Part shown: positions 1-6,337 of the stretch, in pieces
Numbering within the stretch: the stretch's first letter is position 1
Layout of the letters: each line of letters starts with the position of its first letter
NCBI GenBank assembly: GCA_030612945.1
Contig: JAUWMY010000058.1
Location: 1 to 10,309, forward strand
DNA: 10,309 bases
Reading direction: 5' to 3'
Source: Desulfobacteraceae bacterium
GTDB taxonomy: Bacteria; Desulfobacterota; DSM-4660; Desulfatiglandales; Desulfatiglandaceae
Notes under the pieces: model-generated
Databases searched by the model: none
What the model was told of the DNA's origin: nothing
The model's input: only the letters and a program-made list of their open reading frames with translations
Translations under genes and position numbers: made by a program

Positions 1-48
1 AGTTGCTACCTTGTCTTTAATCCCAAAAAGGATATAATCACCATCCAT
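1..48 (-). CDS. Enoyl-CoA hydratase/isomerase (crotonase) family, N-terminal 16 codons only
   Basis: A reading frame starts with ATG at 46-48 and runs off the window edge. It encodes MDGDYILFGIKDKVAT, which matches the usual opening of crotonase-fold enoyl-CoA hydratases, where a phrase like YILxEIKDKVATITLNRP forms the first beta strands. A strong AGGAGG ribosome site at 56-61 lies seven bases before the ATG, which supports a real start. It follows the 3-hydroxyacyl-CoA dehydrogenase gene by 100 bases, so it is probably the next cistron and would supply the hydration step of beta-oxidation. No catalytic residue is visible because the rest lies outside the window; the family call rests on the N-terminus and the context. 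Confidence 0.72.
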   Translation of the reverse strand, partial: MDGDYILFGIKDKVAT

Positions 49-148
49 TTCTTCACCTCCTACTCAATATTACGAAAGAACAATATGTCTTAATTATGTG
101 CGGTGGAATTTGGGGTCGGCCCATTTACAGTATCACCGATAGCTTCGA

Positions 149-1006
149 TTACTTCTTAGCATATTTAAATACCCCTCTTCCTGTTTTCCTGCCCAAATTT
201 CCGGCATTAACTAAATTGACCAACAATTGACTCGGCCTGTATTTGTCGCCTAATCTTTTGTGTAAAGTGTTTACACAGTCCAGCACCACATCCAATCCAG
301 AAGAATCGGATGCTGCAAAAGGTCCAAGAGGAAACCCCAATCCTTTTTGACAGGCAAAATCAATCTCTTCCGCCGTAGCAAGATTTTCCTGTAACATTAA
401 GCAGGCTTCATTTATTAATGTAACATATAGTCTGTTAATAATAAACGCCGGGGAGTCTTTACTTGTCACTGAACTTTTCTTACAGGCCTTTATAAATTCA
501 GATGCAAATCTGTGCGTTTCCTCTGATGTTTTAATTCCTTTCACAAGTTCTACCACTGGGTTTAAAGTCGCAGGAATCAGAAAATGCATACCAATACAGC
601 GGTCGGGACGCGATGTAACCGCTGCAATTTCAGTGATACTTAAGGTAGAGGTGTTTGACGCAATAATGGCTGTATTTTTACAGGCTTCGTCAATTGACTT
701 AAAAAGCTCTTTTTTCAAATTCATATCTTCAAAAGTCGCTTCAATGATCAAGTCGGCATTCGAAAAAGCTTCTTCTCGCTCTGTGGTAGGTTTTATTCTA
801 TCTAAAATTTTCCGTGTATCATTTTCATTGATCAGTTTCTTTTTCGTCAAGCGTTGAAGGACTGAATTAATCGCCTTAAGACCTTTCTCTATTTGCTGGG
901 CATTTACTTCCACCATAATAGTATCAAAGCCGCTATTTGCACAAACAATACCTATCTCGGAACCCATGGTTCCCATCCCTATAACCCAAACTGTCCTGAT
1001 ATTCAC
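149..1006 (-). CDS. 3-hydroxyacyl-CoA dehydrogenase (NAD-dependent, single-function)
   Basis: This 285-residue protein should oxidise a (3S)-3-hydroxyacyl-CoA to the 3-oxoacyl-CoA with NAD in the cytoplasm. The N-terminal Rossmann domain shows the dinucleotide loop GMGTMG at residues 10-15. The catalytic dyad is His141 (GMHFLIP) and Glu153 (VVELV), twelve residues apart as in the human short-chain enzyme, with Ser120 (NTSTL) and Asn191 (IINRLY) at the other conserved sites. The C-terminal 3HCDH helical domain ends at GRKTGRGVFKYAKK, normal for the stand-alone form without a fused hydratase. The start is GTG at 1004-1006, chosen because AAGGAGG lies seven bases upstream. Its neighbours are a mutase upstream and a crotonase downstream, consistent with beta-oxidation of a rearranged acyl-CoA. 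It resembles 3-hydroxybutyryl-CoA dehydrogenases in general; the true substrate is unknown. Confidence 0.93.
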   Translation of the reverse strand: MNIRTVWVIGMGTMGSEIGIVCANSGFDTIMVEVNAQQIEKGLKAINSVLQRLTKKKLINENDTRKILDRIKPTTEREEAFSNADLIIEATFEDMNLKKELFKSIDEACKNTAIIASNTSTLSITEIAAVTSRPDRCIGMHFLIPATLNPVVELVKGIKTSEETHRFASEFIKACKKSSVTSKDSPAFIINRLYVTLINEACLMLQENLATAEEIDFACQKGLGFPLGPFAASDSSGLDVVLDCVNTLHKRLGDKYRPSQLLVNLVNAGNLGRKTGRGVFKYAKK

Positions 1007-1113
1007 TGTGAAACCTCCTTCCCTTATAATTGAGGCCCAGGGGACGAATTAGGCCCTTTTCATGGCAAATCCCCCGATTTGGCCGTCAAGGTCAATAATG
1101 GTGCAATACCCTT

Positions 1114-1209
1114 CTATTCTTGAAGTCTTCTGGCTATGATTAATTTTTGGATTTGAGAGGTGCCTTCAAATAGCCCTAATAATTTGGGAAGAGTATCTTC
1201 TTTTGACAT
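1114..1209 (-). pseudogene. Remnant of an acyl-CoA dehydrogenase C-terminus
   Basis: A 31-codon frame from ATG at 1207-1209 to TAG at 1114-1116 contains GLFEGTSQIQKLIIAR. This is the C-terminal signature of acyl-CoA dehydrogenases, with the Glu of the (Y/F)EGTSQIQ motif that serves as catalytic base in short- and medium-chain enzymes. The RDAKxx helix that should precede it is shortened to KEDTLPKLL, and TAA lies in frame two codons before the ATG, so the bulk of the gene is missing. It sits in the 368-base gap between the mutase small subunit and the 3-hydroxyacyl-CoA dehydrogenase, on the same strand. It may still be translated as a short peptide, but its sequence is that of a gene tail and not of a known small protein. 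Confidence 0.7.
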
Positions 1210-1228
1210 GTTTTACGCCCCTAAGTCC

Positions 1229-1324
1229 TCAGTCGATATATTGTTCCGGTGAAAGAAAAACATTGGAATTCATCAAGCCTTCTATTACAAACAAATCCAG
1301 GTTTTCATCATGGAACTTATAAAA
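1229..1324 (-). other. Open stretch, possibly the N-terminal end of the same decayed acyl-CoA dehydrogenase
   Basis: In one minus-strand frame 31 sense codons run between TAA and TGA and encode, near the end, LMNSNVFLSPEQYID. The phrase VFLSPEQ resembles the opening of many acyl-CoA dehydrogenases (MDFxLSPEQ), and an ATG at 1271-1273 with a weak GAAGG just upstream could have been the start. Together with the ACAD tail at 1114-1209 this would leave the two ends of one gene with the middle deleted. The match is short and this reading is an inference. The rest of the gap (1007-1113 and 1325-1374) shows only short open frames that I could not assign. Confidence 0.3.
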
Positions 1325-1374
1325 TTAAAGACAGGTTAAAGGCCGTATCTCCTAATTGGTAAATGCAGAAGCCC

Positions 1375-1770
1375 CTATTTCTTAAGGTTCTCTCTAATAA
1401 ATTCAGCAATGTCCTTTGCATTTGACCCTCCGGTAAAGACGCCATCTACTCCCATCTTTTTTAATTGAGGTTGATCGGATTTCGGAATAAGGCCTCCCAG
1501 GACTATCAGACAATCATCGATCTTCTCTTTTCTTATTTTTTCCATTAGTCTTTTCATCAGGCCCATATGTGCACCCGACAAGATACTTATGCCCAATACA
1601 TCCGCATCTTCTTGCATTATAGTTGACACCAGTTGATCAGGTACCTGATGCCTTCCCGTATAAACGACCTCCATGCCCTCGTTTTTCAAGGACGCTGCAA
1701 CCATCTTGGCCCCGAGATCATGTCCGTCCAGCCCCAACTTCGACATTACTACTCTGATTTTTTTACTCAT
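1375..1770 (-). CDS. Acyl-CoA mutase small subunit (adenosylcobalamin-binding domain)
   Basis: This 131-residue protein is a stand-alone B12-binding domain, the partner of the large subunit encoded just upstream. It carries the base-off cobalamin motif KLGLDGHD: Lys11, Asp15 and His17 correspond to the Lys-x-Gly-x-Asp-x-His of methylmalonyl-CoA mutase, and His17 should be the lower cobalt ligand. The nucleotide-tail pocket is seen as GISILSGAH near residue 75, LGGLIP near 99 and FTGG near 113. The start at 1768-1770 was chosen over an ATG 20 codons upstream because GGGAG sits seven bases before it and the upstream extension is not family-like. The gap to the large-subunit stop is 60 bases. 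Splitting the B12 domain onto its own gene is known in isobutyryl-CoA and 2-hydroxyisobutyryl-CoA mutases (IcmB, HcmB). Confidence 0.93.
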   Translation of the reverse strand: MSKKIRVVMSKLGLDGHDLGAKMVAASLKNEGMEVVYTGRHQVPDQLVSTIMQEDADVLGISILSGAHMGLMKRLMEKIRKEKIDDCLIVLGGLIPKSDQPQLKKMGVDGVFTGGSNAKDIAEFIRENLKK

Positions 1771-1830
1771 AGTCTTCTCCCTAACGATGCTCTTTAGGAA
1801 ACGATAAAAGTAATTGTTCCAGCAGAACAC

Positions 1831-3507
1831 TTAAGTCATTTTAGGATCCTGAAACACGCCAAAGACATCTTTCAAAACCCCGGTGATTTCACCTATGGAT
1901 GCTTCAGCCCTGGCCGCCTCAATAATGAAGGGCATCATATTCTCCGAGCCCTCGGCAGCACGTCTTAGATTTCTCATCGCCTTTTCCCATTTCTGTGCAT
2001 CGCGCATTCGACGAACGTCCTTGATCCTTTTCACCTGACGGTCAGCGGCTTTCAGGTCCTGTTGGTAAATTTCCAAATAATCCCAGGGATTCTCTGCGTC
2101 TTTGACGCGGTATTTATTCTTTCTGACAATAACTTTCTTTCCCGTTTCGACGGCCTTTTGTTCCTCAAGAAACCAGTTCAATATTTCCTTGGATACATAC
2201 CCTGATTCGACGGCCTTAATGGCGCCACCTATCTCCTCGATCTTCTTCATCTCCTTTAGTACAGATTTCTCGATCTCGTTGGTCAAACTCTCTACATAAT
2301 AGGATCCACCCAGGGGATCGACGGTCCGGGTGATATTAATTTCCTCAGCAAGGATTTGTAATGTCCCCAATGCAAGACTATGGCTTTTCTGGCTGGGGAT
2401 AGAAAACACCTCATCATAGCAAGGATGCGGGGTGCCCTGGGCTCCTCCCAGGACTGAGGCAATAGCGCCGCAAGCAGCCCTTACCAGGTTAAGCTCCGGT
2501 TCTTCAGCCTGCATATTATTTGGATTGGCATCTGCGGTGAACTTCAGAGTCCAGGACTTAGGAGAATTCGCCCCAAACCGTTCTCTCATCATTTTGGCCC
2601 ACATTCGCCTTGCAGCACGGTATTTGGCGGCTTCTTCCAATATCTGACAGTTGGATGCGAAAAAGATTGACAATTTGGGTGCAAAATCATCAATAGACAA
2701 CCCCCGTTTCAGGCCCTCCTCTATGTAGCAGATCGCATTGGAGAAGGTATATGCAACCTCCTGAATGGGATTGGCTCCCCCTTCACTCAGATCGATTGCC
2801 TTCAAATTAATGGGATAGTATCTTGGCAGGTTACGGACCGAGTACTCGATCAGGTCAACAGCAAGCCTCACCCCTCCTTCTAAGTTTATGACTGTCGTCC
2901 CCTTATGCACCCCTGCAAGTGGATCATTGGAGATTGCACCTGTCAGTTTTGTCGGATCCATACCAAGATTTTCCATGGCAACTATTGCAAATGCAACGAT
3001 AATGGAGGCCAGGGTCTCTTCATTACAGCTGAATGAGGCCTCTTCCATGGGCAGACCCTTGAAGAGGATTTCCATGTCCCTGACCGTGTCTATGGCCAAT
3101 CCCACGCGCCCCACTTCATCCTCCGCCAGGGGGTCGTCTGAATCGAGACCCATGTGGGTCGGCAGGTCGGGTAAGACGCTGAAGGCCTTCTGACCTGTCT
3201 CCCACAAAAATTTCCAGCGTTTCCGGGTATCTTCAGCGCTTCCAAAACCGCTGAAAAGACTGAATTTCCAGGGACGATGCCGGTACATCTCAGCATACGG
3301 CCCCCTGGTAAACGGGTATTCTCCGGGGTAACCTATTTCGGACAAGAAGTCGGTATCCTTGACATCCGCCGGGGTATAAACCGGTTTTATCTCAATACCA
3401 CCTGCCATGTAGTACTTGGGGCTTTTAGCTACATTGTATTTTTCAGCCCATTTTTTCCCCACTTCCTTAATTTGATTTATTTTATCAGATCCACCTGACC
3501 CTTTCAT
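1831..3507 (-). CDS. Methylmalonyl-CoA mutase family large subunit, divergent substrate pocket
   Basis: This 558-residue protein is the TIM-barrel subunit of a B12-dependent acyl-CoA mutase, which by radical chemistry moves a CoA-carboxyl group to rearrange a carbon skeleton. Family landmarks are YPFTRGPYAEMYRHRPW (residues 64-80), GFGSAEDT, the substrate-strand segment EGGANPIQEVAYT (242-254), FAPKLSIFF (275-283) and TVDPLGGSYYVE (395-406). There is no C-terminal B12 domain, which explains the small-subunit gene downstream. Set against the Propionibacterium enzyme from memory, the pocket is strongly changed: Tyr89 is Phe85, Gln197 is Ser193, Arg207 is Gly203, Tyr243-His244 are Ile238-Asp239, and Arg283 is Lys278. 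Loss of the Arg that holds the malonyl carboxylate argues against methylmalonyl-CoA as substrate. The start at 3505-3507 follows AGGAGG at 3514-3519 by six bases; a longer frame 16 codons upstream was rejected. Family is certain, substrate unknown. Confidence 0.9.
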   Translation of the reverse strand: MKGSGGSDKINQIKEVGKKWAEKYNVAKSPKYYMAGGIEIKPVYTPADVKDTDFLSEIGYPGEYPFTRGPYAEMYRHRPWKFSLFSGFGSAEDTRKRWKFLWETGQKAFSVLPDLPTHMGLDSDDPLAEDEVGRVGLAIDTVRDMEILFKGLPMEEASFSCNEETLASIIVAFAIVAMENLGMDPTKLTGAISNDPLAGVHKGTTVINLEGGVRLAVDLIEYSVRNLPRYYPINLKAIDLSEGGANPIQEVAYTFSNAICYIEEGLKRGLSIDDFAPKLSIFFASNCQILEEAAKYRAARRMWAKMMRERFGANSPKSWTLKFTADANPNNMQAEEPELNLVRAACGAIASVLGGAQGTPHPCYDEVFSIPSQKSHSLALGTLQILAEEINITRTVDPLGGSYYVESLTNEIEKSVLKEMKKIEEIGGAIKAVESGYVSKEILNWFLEEQKAVETGKKVIVRKNKYRVKDAENPWDYLEIYQQDLKAADRQVKRIKDVRRMRDAQKWEKAMRNLRRAAEGSENMMPFIIEAARAEASIGEITGVLKDVFGVFQDPKMT

Positions 3508-3718
3508 TTGTTGCCTCCTTTGTGTTAATGTCTTTCGCTGCATTTGAAGGTGCAAAACTTATCTTCTTTATTTCTATAGGTGAAGATGAGATGTGAACCA
3601 AAATGTTCATTGGCTAGGAGCATCCCCAATTTCTGAAAACTGTCTTACAACGGACAAATTTTGGTCATCCAGGTGATATTTGCGGTTGATTTTTCATATG
3701 TTATTGACATCTTAGTCC
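3508..3718 (-). other. Gap upstream of the mutase, no intact gene
   Basis: Apart from the mutase ribosome site at 3514-3519 I see no complete gene, convincing promoter or terminator here. Frames on the minus strand are broken by several stops. The part nearest 3718 could contain further decayed MaoC-family codons in another frame (FEDxDVNNI), and one frame shows DSFQKLGMLLANEHFG, faintly like an acyl-CoA dehydrogenase N-terminal segment, but neither is good enough to call. Confidence 0.4.
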
Positions 3719-3942
3719 TCAAATTGAAACTATTAAGACCAAAGTCAAGCCGCCCATCAGTGCAAAAACCAGTCTTCCAGGAATTGCTCTTCAACCAAGT
3801 GGGGTCTTTTCAGCTGTGAATTTGTCATTAAACTGGTCTGCAGTACCCCCCCATCAATTAGTACTGTGGACATACCATCTGTCACTGTCTTGCGTGGACT
3901 GATAAATTTCTGGCCCACTTCAAAATCTTCGCAGTACGACAT
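3719..3942 (-). pseudogene. Broken MaoC-type (hot-dog fold) enoyl-CoA hydratase
   Basis: The start, MSYCEDFEVGQKFISPRKTVTDGM, opens a MaoC-like hydratase from ATG at 3940-3942. The frame fails at a run of seven G (3846-3852, read on the minus strand). In the frame that one extra G would give, the match resumes as GGTADQFNDKFTAEKTPLG, meets TGA at 3791-3793 where the family has Trp or Gly, and continues as RAIPGRLVFALMGGLTLVLI before a second TGA at 3719-3721. The catalytic Asp-His pair of the (R)-hydratase motif is not recognisable, and only about 75 of some 150 codons remain. At least two independent lesions make a sequencing error alone unlikely. It lies 39 bases after the non-catalytic ACAD gene on the same strand, so it was once part of the operon as a second hydratase. 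Confidence 0.8.
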
Positions 3943-3981
3943 GATATAATCTATCTACCTTCCTTCTCTTTGTTCCCGCCA

Positions 3982-5091
3982 CTAAAGTCCTAATTCACAG
4001 GCAACTATCTCACGATGGAGATCACCATCTCCAAATGCAACCTCATTGGCTTTGGCTTTTCTGAAATATAGCTGCATGTCATGCTCTTCGCTCACACCGG
4101 TTCCCCCATGAATCTTTACCCCAAGCAAACAGACCCTTCGCGAAGCATCGCTCGCCCAGGCCTTTGCCATAGAGATCTCCTTTCTTGCAGGAATGCCTTC
4201 GCTCAATTTCCACGCGGCCTCATAGGTCAGGAACTTAACCTGATCTACGCCCGTGGACATATTGGCACATTGATGTTGTATCGCCTGAAAGCTCCCTATT
4301 TTCCTGCCAAATTGCTCTCTTTCCTTTGCATAGTCCACCGACATCCTCAGAACCTGCTCCAGCATGCCAGTAATAAAGGCGCTATGACATAGGGCACCCC
4401 ACTCTTGCATTTTCCCTACTATCTCTTCTCCTTTTCCTATCTTACCCAGGATGTTTCCCTCATGCACTTTCACCTCTTTCAGGCTCACCTCACACGGCTT
4501 GTCGGCGGCTATTGAATCGAAGGGGATACAATTTATTCCAGGGTTTTTGGCATCAAGCAGAAACAATGTCTTACCCTTGTCAGTATCGGCCGCATGAATG
4601 ATCAAATCAGCCACATGAGCAAAGGGCACAAACAACCTTGTTCCACTCAACAGATAATTCCCATCCTTCCCGCTGCCCGTTTCTTCTACTATGCTTTCAT
4701 CCATTTCAGGGTCAGGGGCCGAAAAGGCATGGGACAATATAGAATTACCTTCTATCAGCCTGGGCAAATATTTATCTTTTTGCGAATCATCCCCGTAGCG
4801 GAGTATGGAAAGACCTGAAACCATCGAGGAGATAAAAGGTCCCGGAACTAATGCCTTTCCCATTTCTTCCAAAAGCAACACCAGATCTAAAAAACTGCCG
4901 TCGATTCCACCATAGTTCTCAGGGAAAACCGCCCCCATCCATCCCAGTTCGGCCATCTTTTGCCACAATTCGGGTGAATATCCATCATCCGTTTTTTCCA
5001 TTTCACGGGCAAGGTTCTTTCCTTCCTTCCCTAAGAAGCCCTTGGCCGAGTTCAACAATATCTTCTGCATTTCAGATAAATCAAAATTCAT
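3982..5091 (-). CDS. Acyl-CoA dehydrogenase, probable non-catalytic (beta) subunit
   Basis: This 369-residue protein has the acyl-CoA dehydrogenase fold: N-terminal helices with FPENYGG (residues 56-62), a middle beta domain, and C-terminal helices with REQFGRKIGSFQAIQH (258-273) and KIHGGTGVSEEH (326-337). The REQFG segment is where the family contacts FAD of the neighbouring subunit. Both possible positions of the catalytic base lack Glu: the medium-chain position (YEGT) reads AFGD with Phe353, and the isovaleryl/long-chain helix-G position falls at Gly232. The flavin/substrate loop, normally (Y/F)TEPxAGSD, is altered to FSAPDPEMD (123-131). This is expected of a beta subunit that pairs with a catalytic ACAD, known for actinobacterial steroid enzymes such as FadE27 and FadE28. 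The catalytic partner would be the gene 26 bases upstream. AGGAG lies about eight bases before the ATG. Confidence 0.88.
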   Translation of the reverse strand: MNFDLSEMQKILLNSAKGFLGKEGKNLAREMEKTDDGYSPELWQKMAELGWMGAVFPENYGGIDGSFLDLVLLLEEMGKALVPGPFISSMVSGLSILRYGDDSQKDKYLPRLIEGNSILSHAFSAPDPEMDESIVEETGSGKDGNYLLSGTRLFVPFAHVADLIIHAADTDKGKTLFLLDAKNPGINCIPFDSIAADKPCEVSLKEVKVHEGNILGKIGKGEEIVGKMQEWGALCHSAFITGMLEQVLRMSVDYAKEREQFGRKIGSFQAIQHQCANMSTGVDQVKFLTYEAAWKLSEGIPARKEISMAKAWASDASRRVCLLGVKIHGGTGVSEEHDMQLYFRKAKANEVAFGDGDLHREIVACELGL

Positions 5092-5117
5092 AGCTCTTCT
5101 CCTAAAATTGACCTCTT

Positions 5118-6269
5118 TTATCTCCTGGGCAATCCTAATCCTCTCTGGGCGATTAGATTTCGCATAATTTCAGATGTACCTCTTGTAATCAGATTCTCAA
5201 GAGAATCCCTATAGATCCTTTCATATTCCCCGCTGAGCTGCGTCCATTTCGAACCCTTCTGAATAACCCCGTAAGGACCAAATATCTGCATAGTGGTATT
5301 CACAAAATTCTGCTCCGTTTCGGAAACAAGCATCTTCAACATGGCCGCCTCATAGTTGGGAACTTTATCTCTGTTCAACATCCAGGCGACCCGCAGGGCG
5401 AAGAGTCTGGCCGTCTCTATCTCTATGGCCAATCCGGCAAGTTTTTGGCGAATCAGAGGATCTTTGTTTTTGCCTGTCTTTTTTACGTATTCCAAAACCT
5501 CCTGGAATCCACGCTCCAAAGCGGAAACACTAGATATCCTTTCATAGTCCAGGGCCTCCAGTATATAATAGAAACCACGGTTTTTCTCTCCAACAAGGGC
5601 GTTCTTGGGGACCTTGACGTTATCGTAGAATACCTCGTTGGTCCTCATTCCTCCAACGGTCCAAATCGGACTAATGGTAATTCCCGGGGTTTTCAAATCA
5701 ACAATAAACAGAGAAATTCCCTTGTGTTTCGGCTCTGTTACGGCAGTCCTTGCTCCCAGCCAATGATATTGAGCATAATGGACTCTTGTGTTAAAAAGCT
5801 TGGCCCCATCTATAACGAAGTGATCTCCCTTATCCTCCGCCTTTATACTCAGTGCGGCAAGATCGGATCCTGCCTGGGGCTCAGTATATCCCAGGGCAAA
5901 CTCTACCTCACCTCTCGCTATTGGGAGCAGAAACCGCGTCTTTTGCTCTTCATCTCCATGGTGCAGGATAACAGGTCCTGCCATCCCGGCTCCAACGGTA
6001 GAGTATATATTTAGAAAATAGTGCATTTGCTCCATCACAATGTACCGGTTCATATACGAAGTTTCTAAGCCTCCATATTCTTTCGGCCAGGTCGGGCAGA
6101 GCCAACCCCTGGCCCCAATCTTCTTCAGAATCTCCCAGCAAGCAGGTCCATAACCAAGGCCTGAATCCCATTCCTTCCGCGCCTCCTTAACAGTCTGCTC
6201 CTCGGCAATAAAAAAATCACGAACCTCCTGGTTGAACTTTTCTTCCTCTGGTGAAAAACGAAAATCCAT
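5118..6269 (-). CDS. Acyl-CoA dehydrogenase, probable catalytic (alpha) subunit with helix-G glutamate
   Basis: This 383-residue flavoprotein should introduce an alpha,beta double bond into an acyl-CoA and pass electrons to ETF. It shows WPKEYGG (61-67), the FAD/substrate loop YTEPQAGSDLAAL (128-140) and the C-terminal ITRGTSEIMRNLIAQRGLGL (361-380). At the usual medium-chain base position (YEGT) it has Arg363, but helix G reads ALDYERIS with Glu243, matching the base position of isovaleryl-CoA and long-chain dehydrogenases (LDLER). That arrangement and the RGTSEIMRN tail are typical of the catalytic halves of alpha2beta2 steroid ACADs (FadE26 type). The second of two adjacent ATGs (6267-6269) is preferred because GGGAG is then six bases away; the first (6270-6272) leaves three. 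The next gene is the non-catalytic partner. The substrate is unknown; a bulky or branched acyl-CoA is an inference. Confidence 0.92.
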   Translation of the reverse strand: MDFRFSPEEEKFNQEVRDFFIAEEQTVKEARKEWDSGLGYGPACWEILKKIGARGWLCPTWPKEYGGLETSYMNRYIVMEQMHYFLNIYSTVGAGMAGPVILHHGDEEQKTRFLLPIARGEVEFALGYTEPQAGSDLAALSIKAEDKGDHFVIDGAKLFNTRVHYAQYHWLGARTAVTEPKHKGISLFIVDLKTPGITISPIWTVGGMRTNEVFYDNVKVPKNALVGEKNRGFYYILEALDYERISSVSALERGFQEVLEYVKKTGKNKDPLIRQKLAGLAIEIETARLFALRVAWMLNRDKVPNYEAAMLKMLVSETEQNFVNTTMQIFGPYGVIQKGSKWTQLSGEYERIYRDSLENLITRGTSEIMRNLIAQRGLGLPRR

Positions 6270-6337
6270 CATAATCTCCCTGAAAAATAATTGACTTTAC
6301 TCTGTGATATGGGAAACATTATTTACTGAACCTTATC

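Noticed and set aside
90..147. Short open frame after the 3-hydroxyacyl-CoA dehydrogenase stop, reading EAIGDTVNGPTPNSTAHN
   Set aside because: Too short and without similarity; the dehydrogenase already ends at its normal C-terminus, so a frameshifted extension is not needed.
1020..1113. Open frame encoding RIEGYCTIIDLDGQIGGFAMKRA
   Set aside because: It reads like coding sequence but matches no family I recognise; not called as a gene or remnant.
3090..3296. 68-codon minus-strand frame inside the mutase gene
   Set aside because: It is an out-of-frame shadow of the mutase, with no family signature of its own.
3791..3793. TGA in the MaoC gene as a recoded (selenocysteine or Trp) codon
   Set aside because: The intact genes here end in TAA or TAG and encode Trp with TGG, no selenocysteine insertion hairpin is apparent, and the same gene also has a frameshift and another TGA, which fits decay better.
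5445..6014. 189-codon open frame on the plus strand
   Set aside because: It lies wholly antisense to the catalytic ACAD, has no recognisable domain or ribosome site, and the opposite strand carries clear family motifs.
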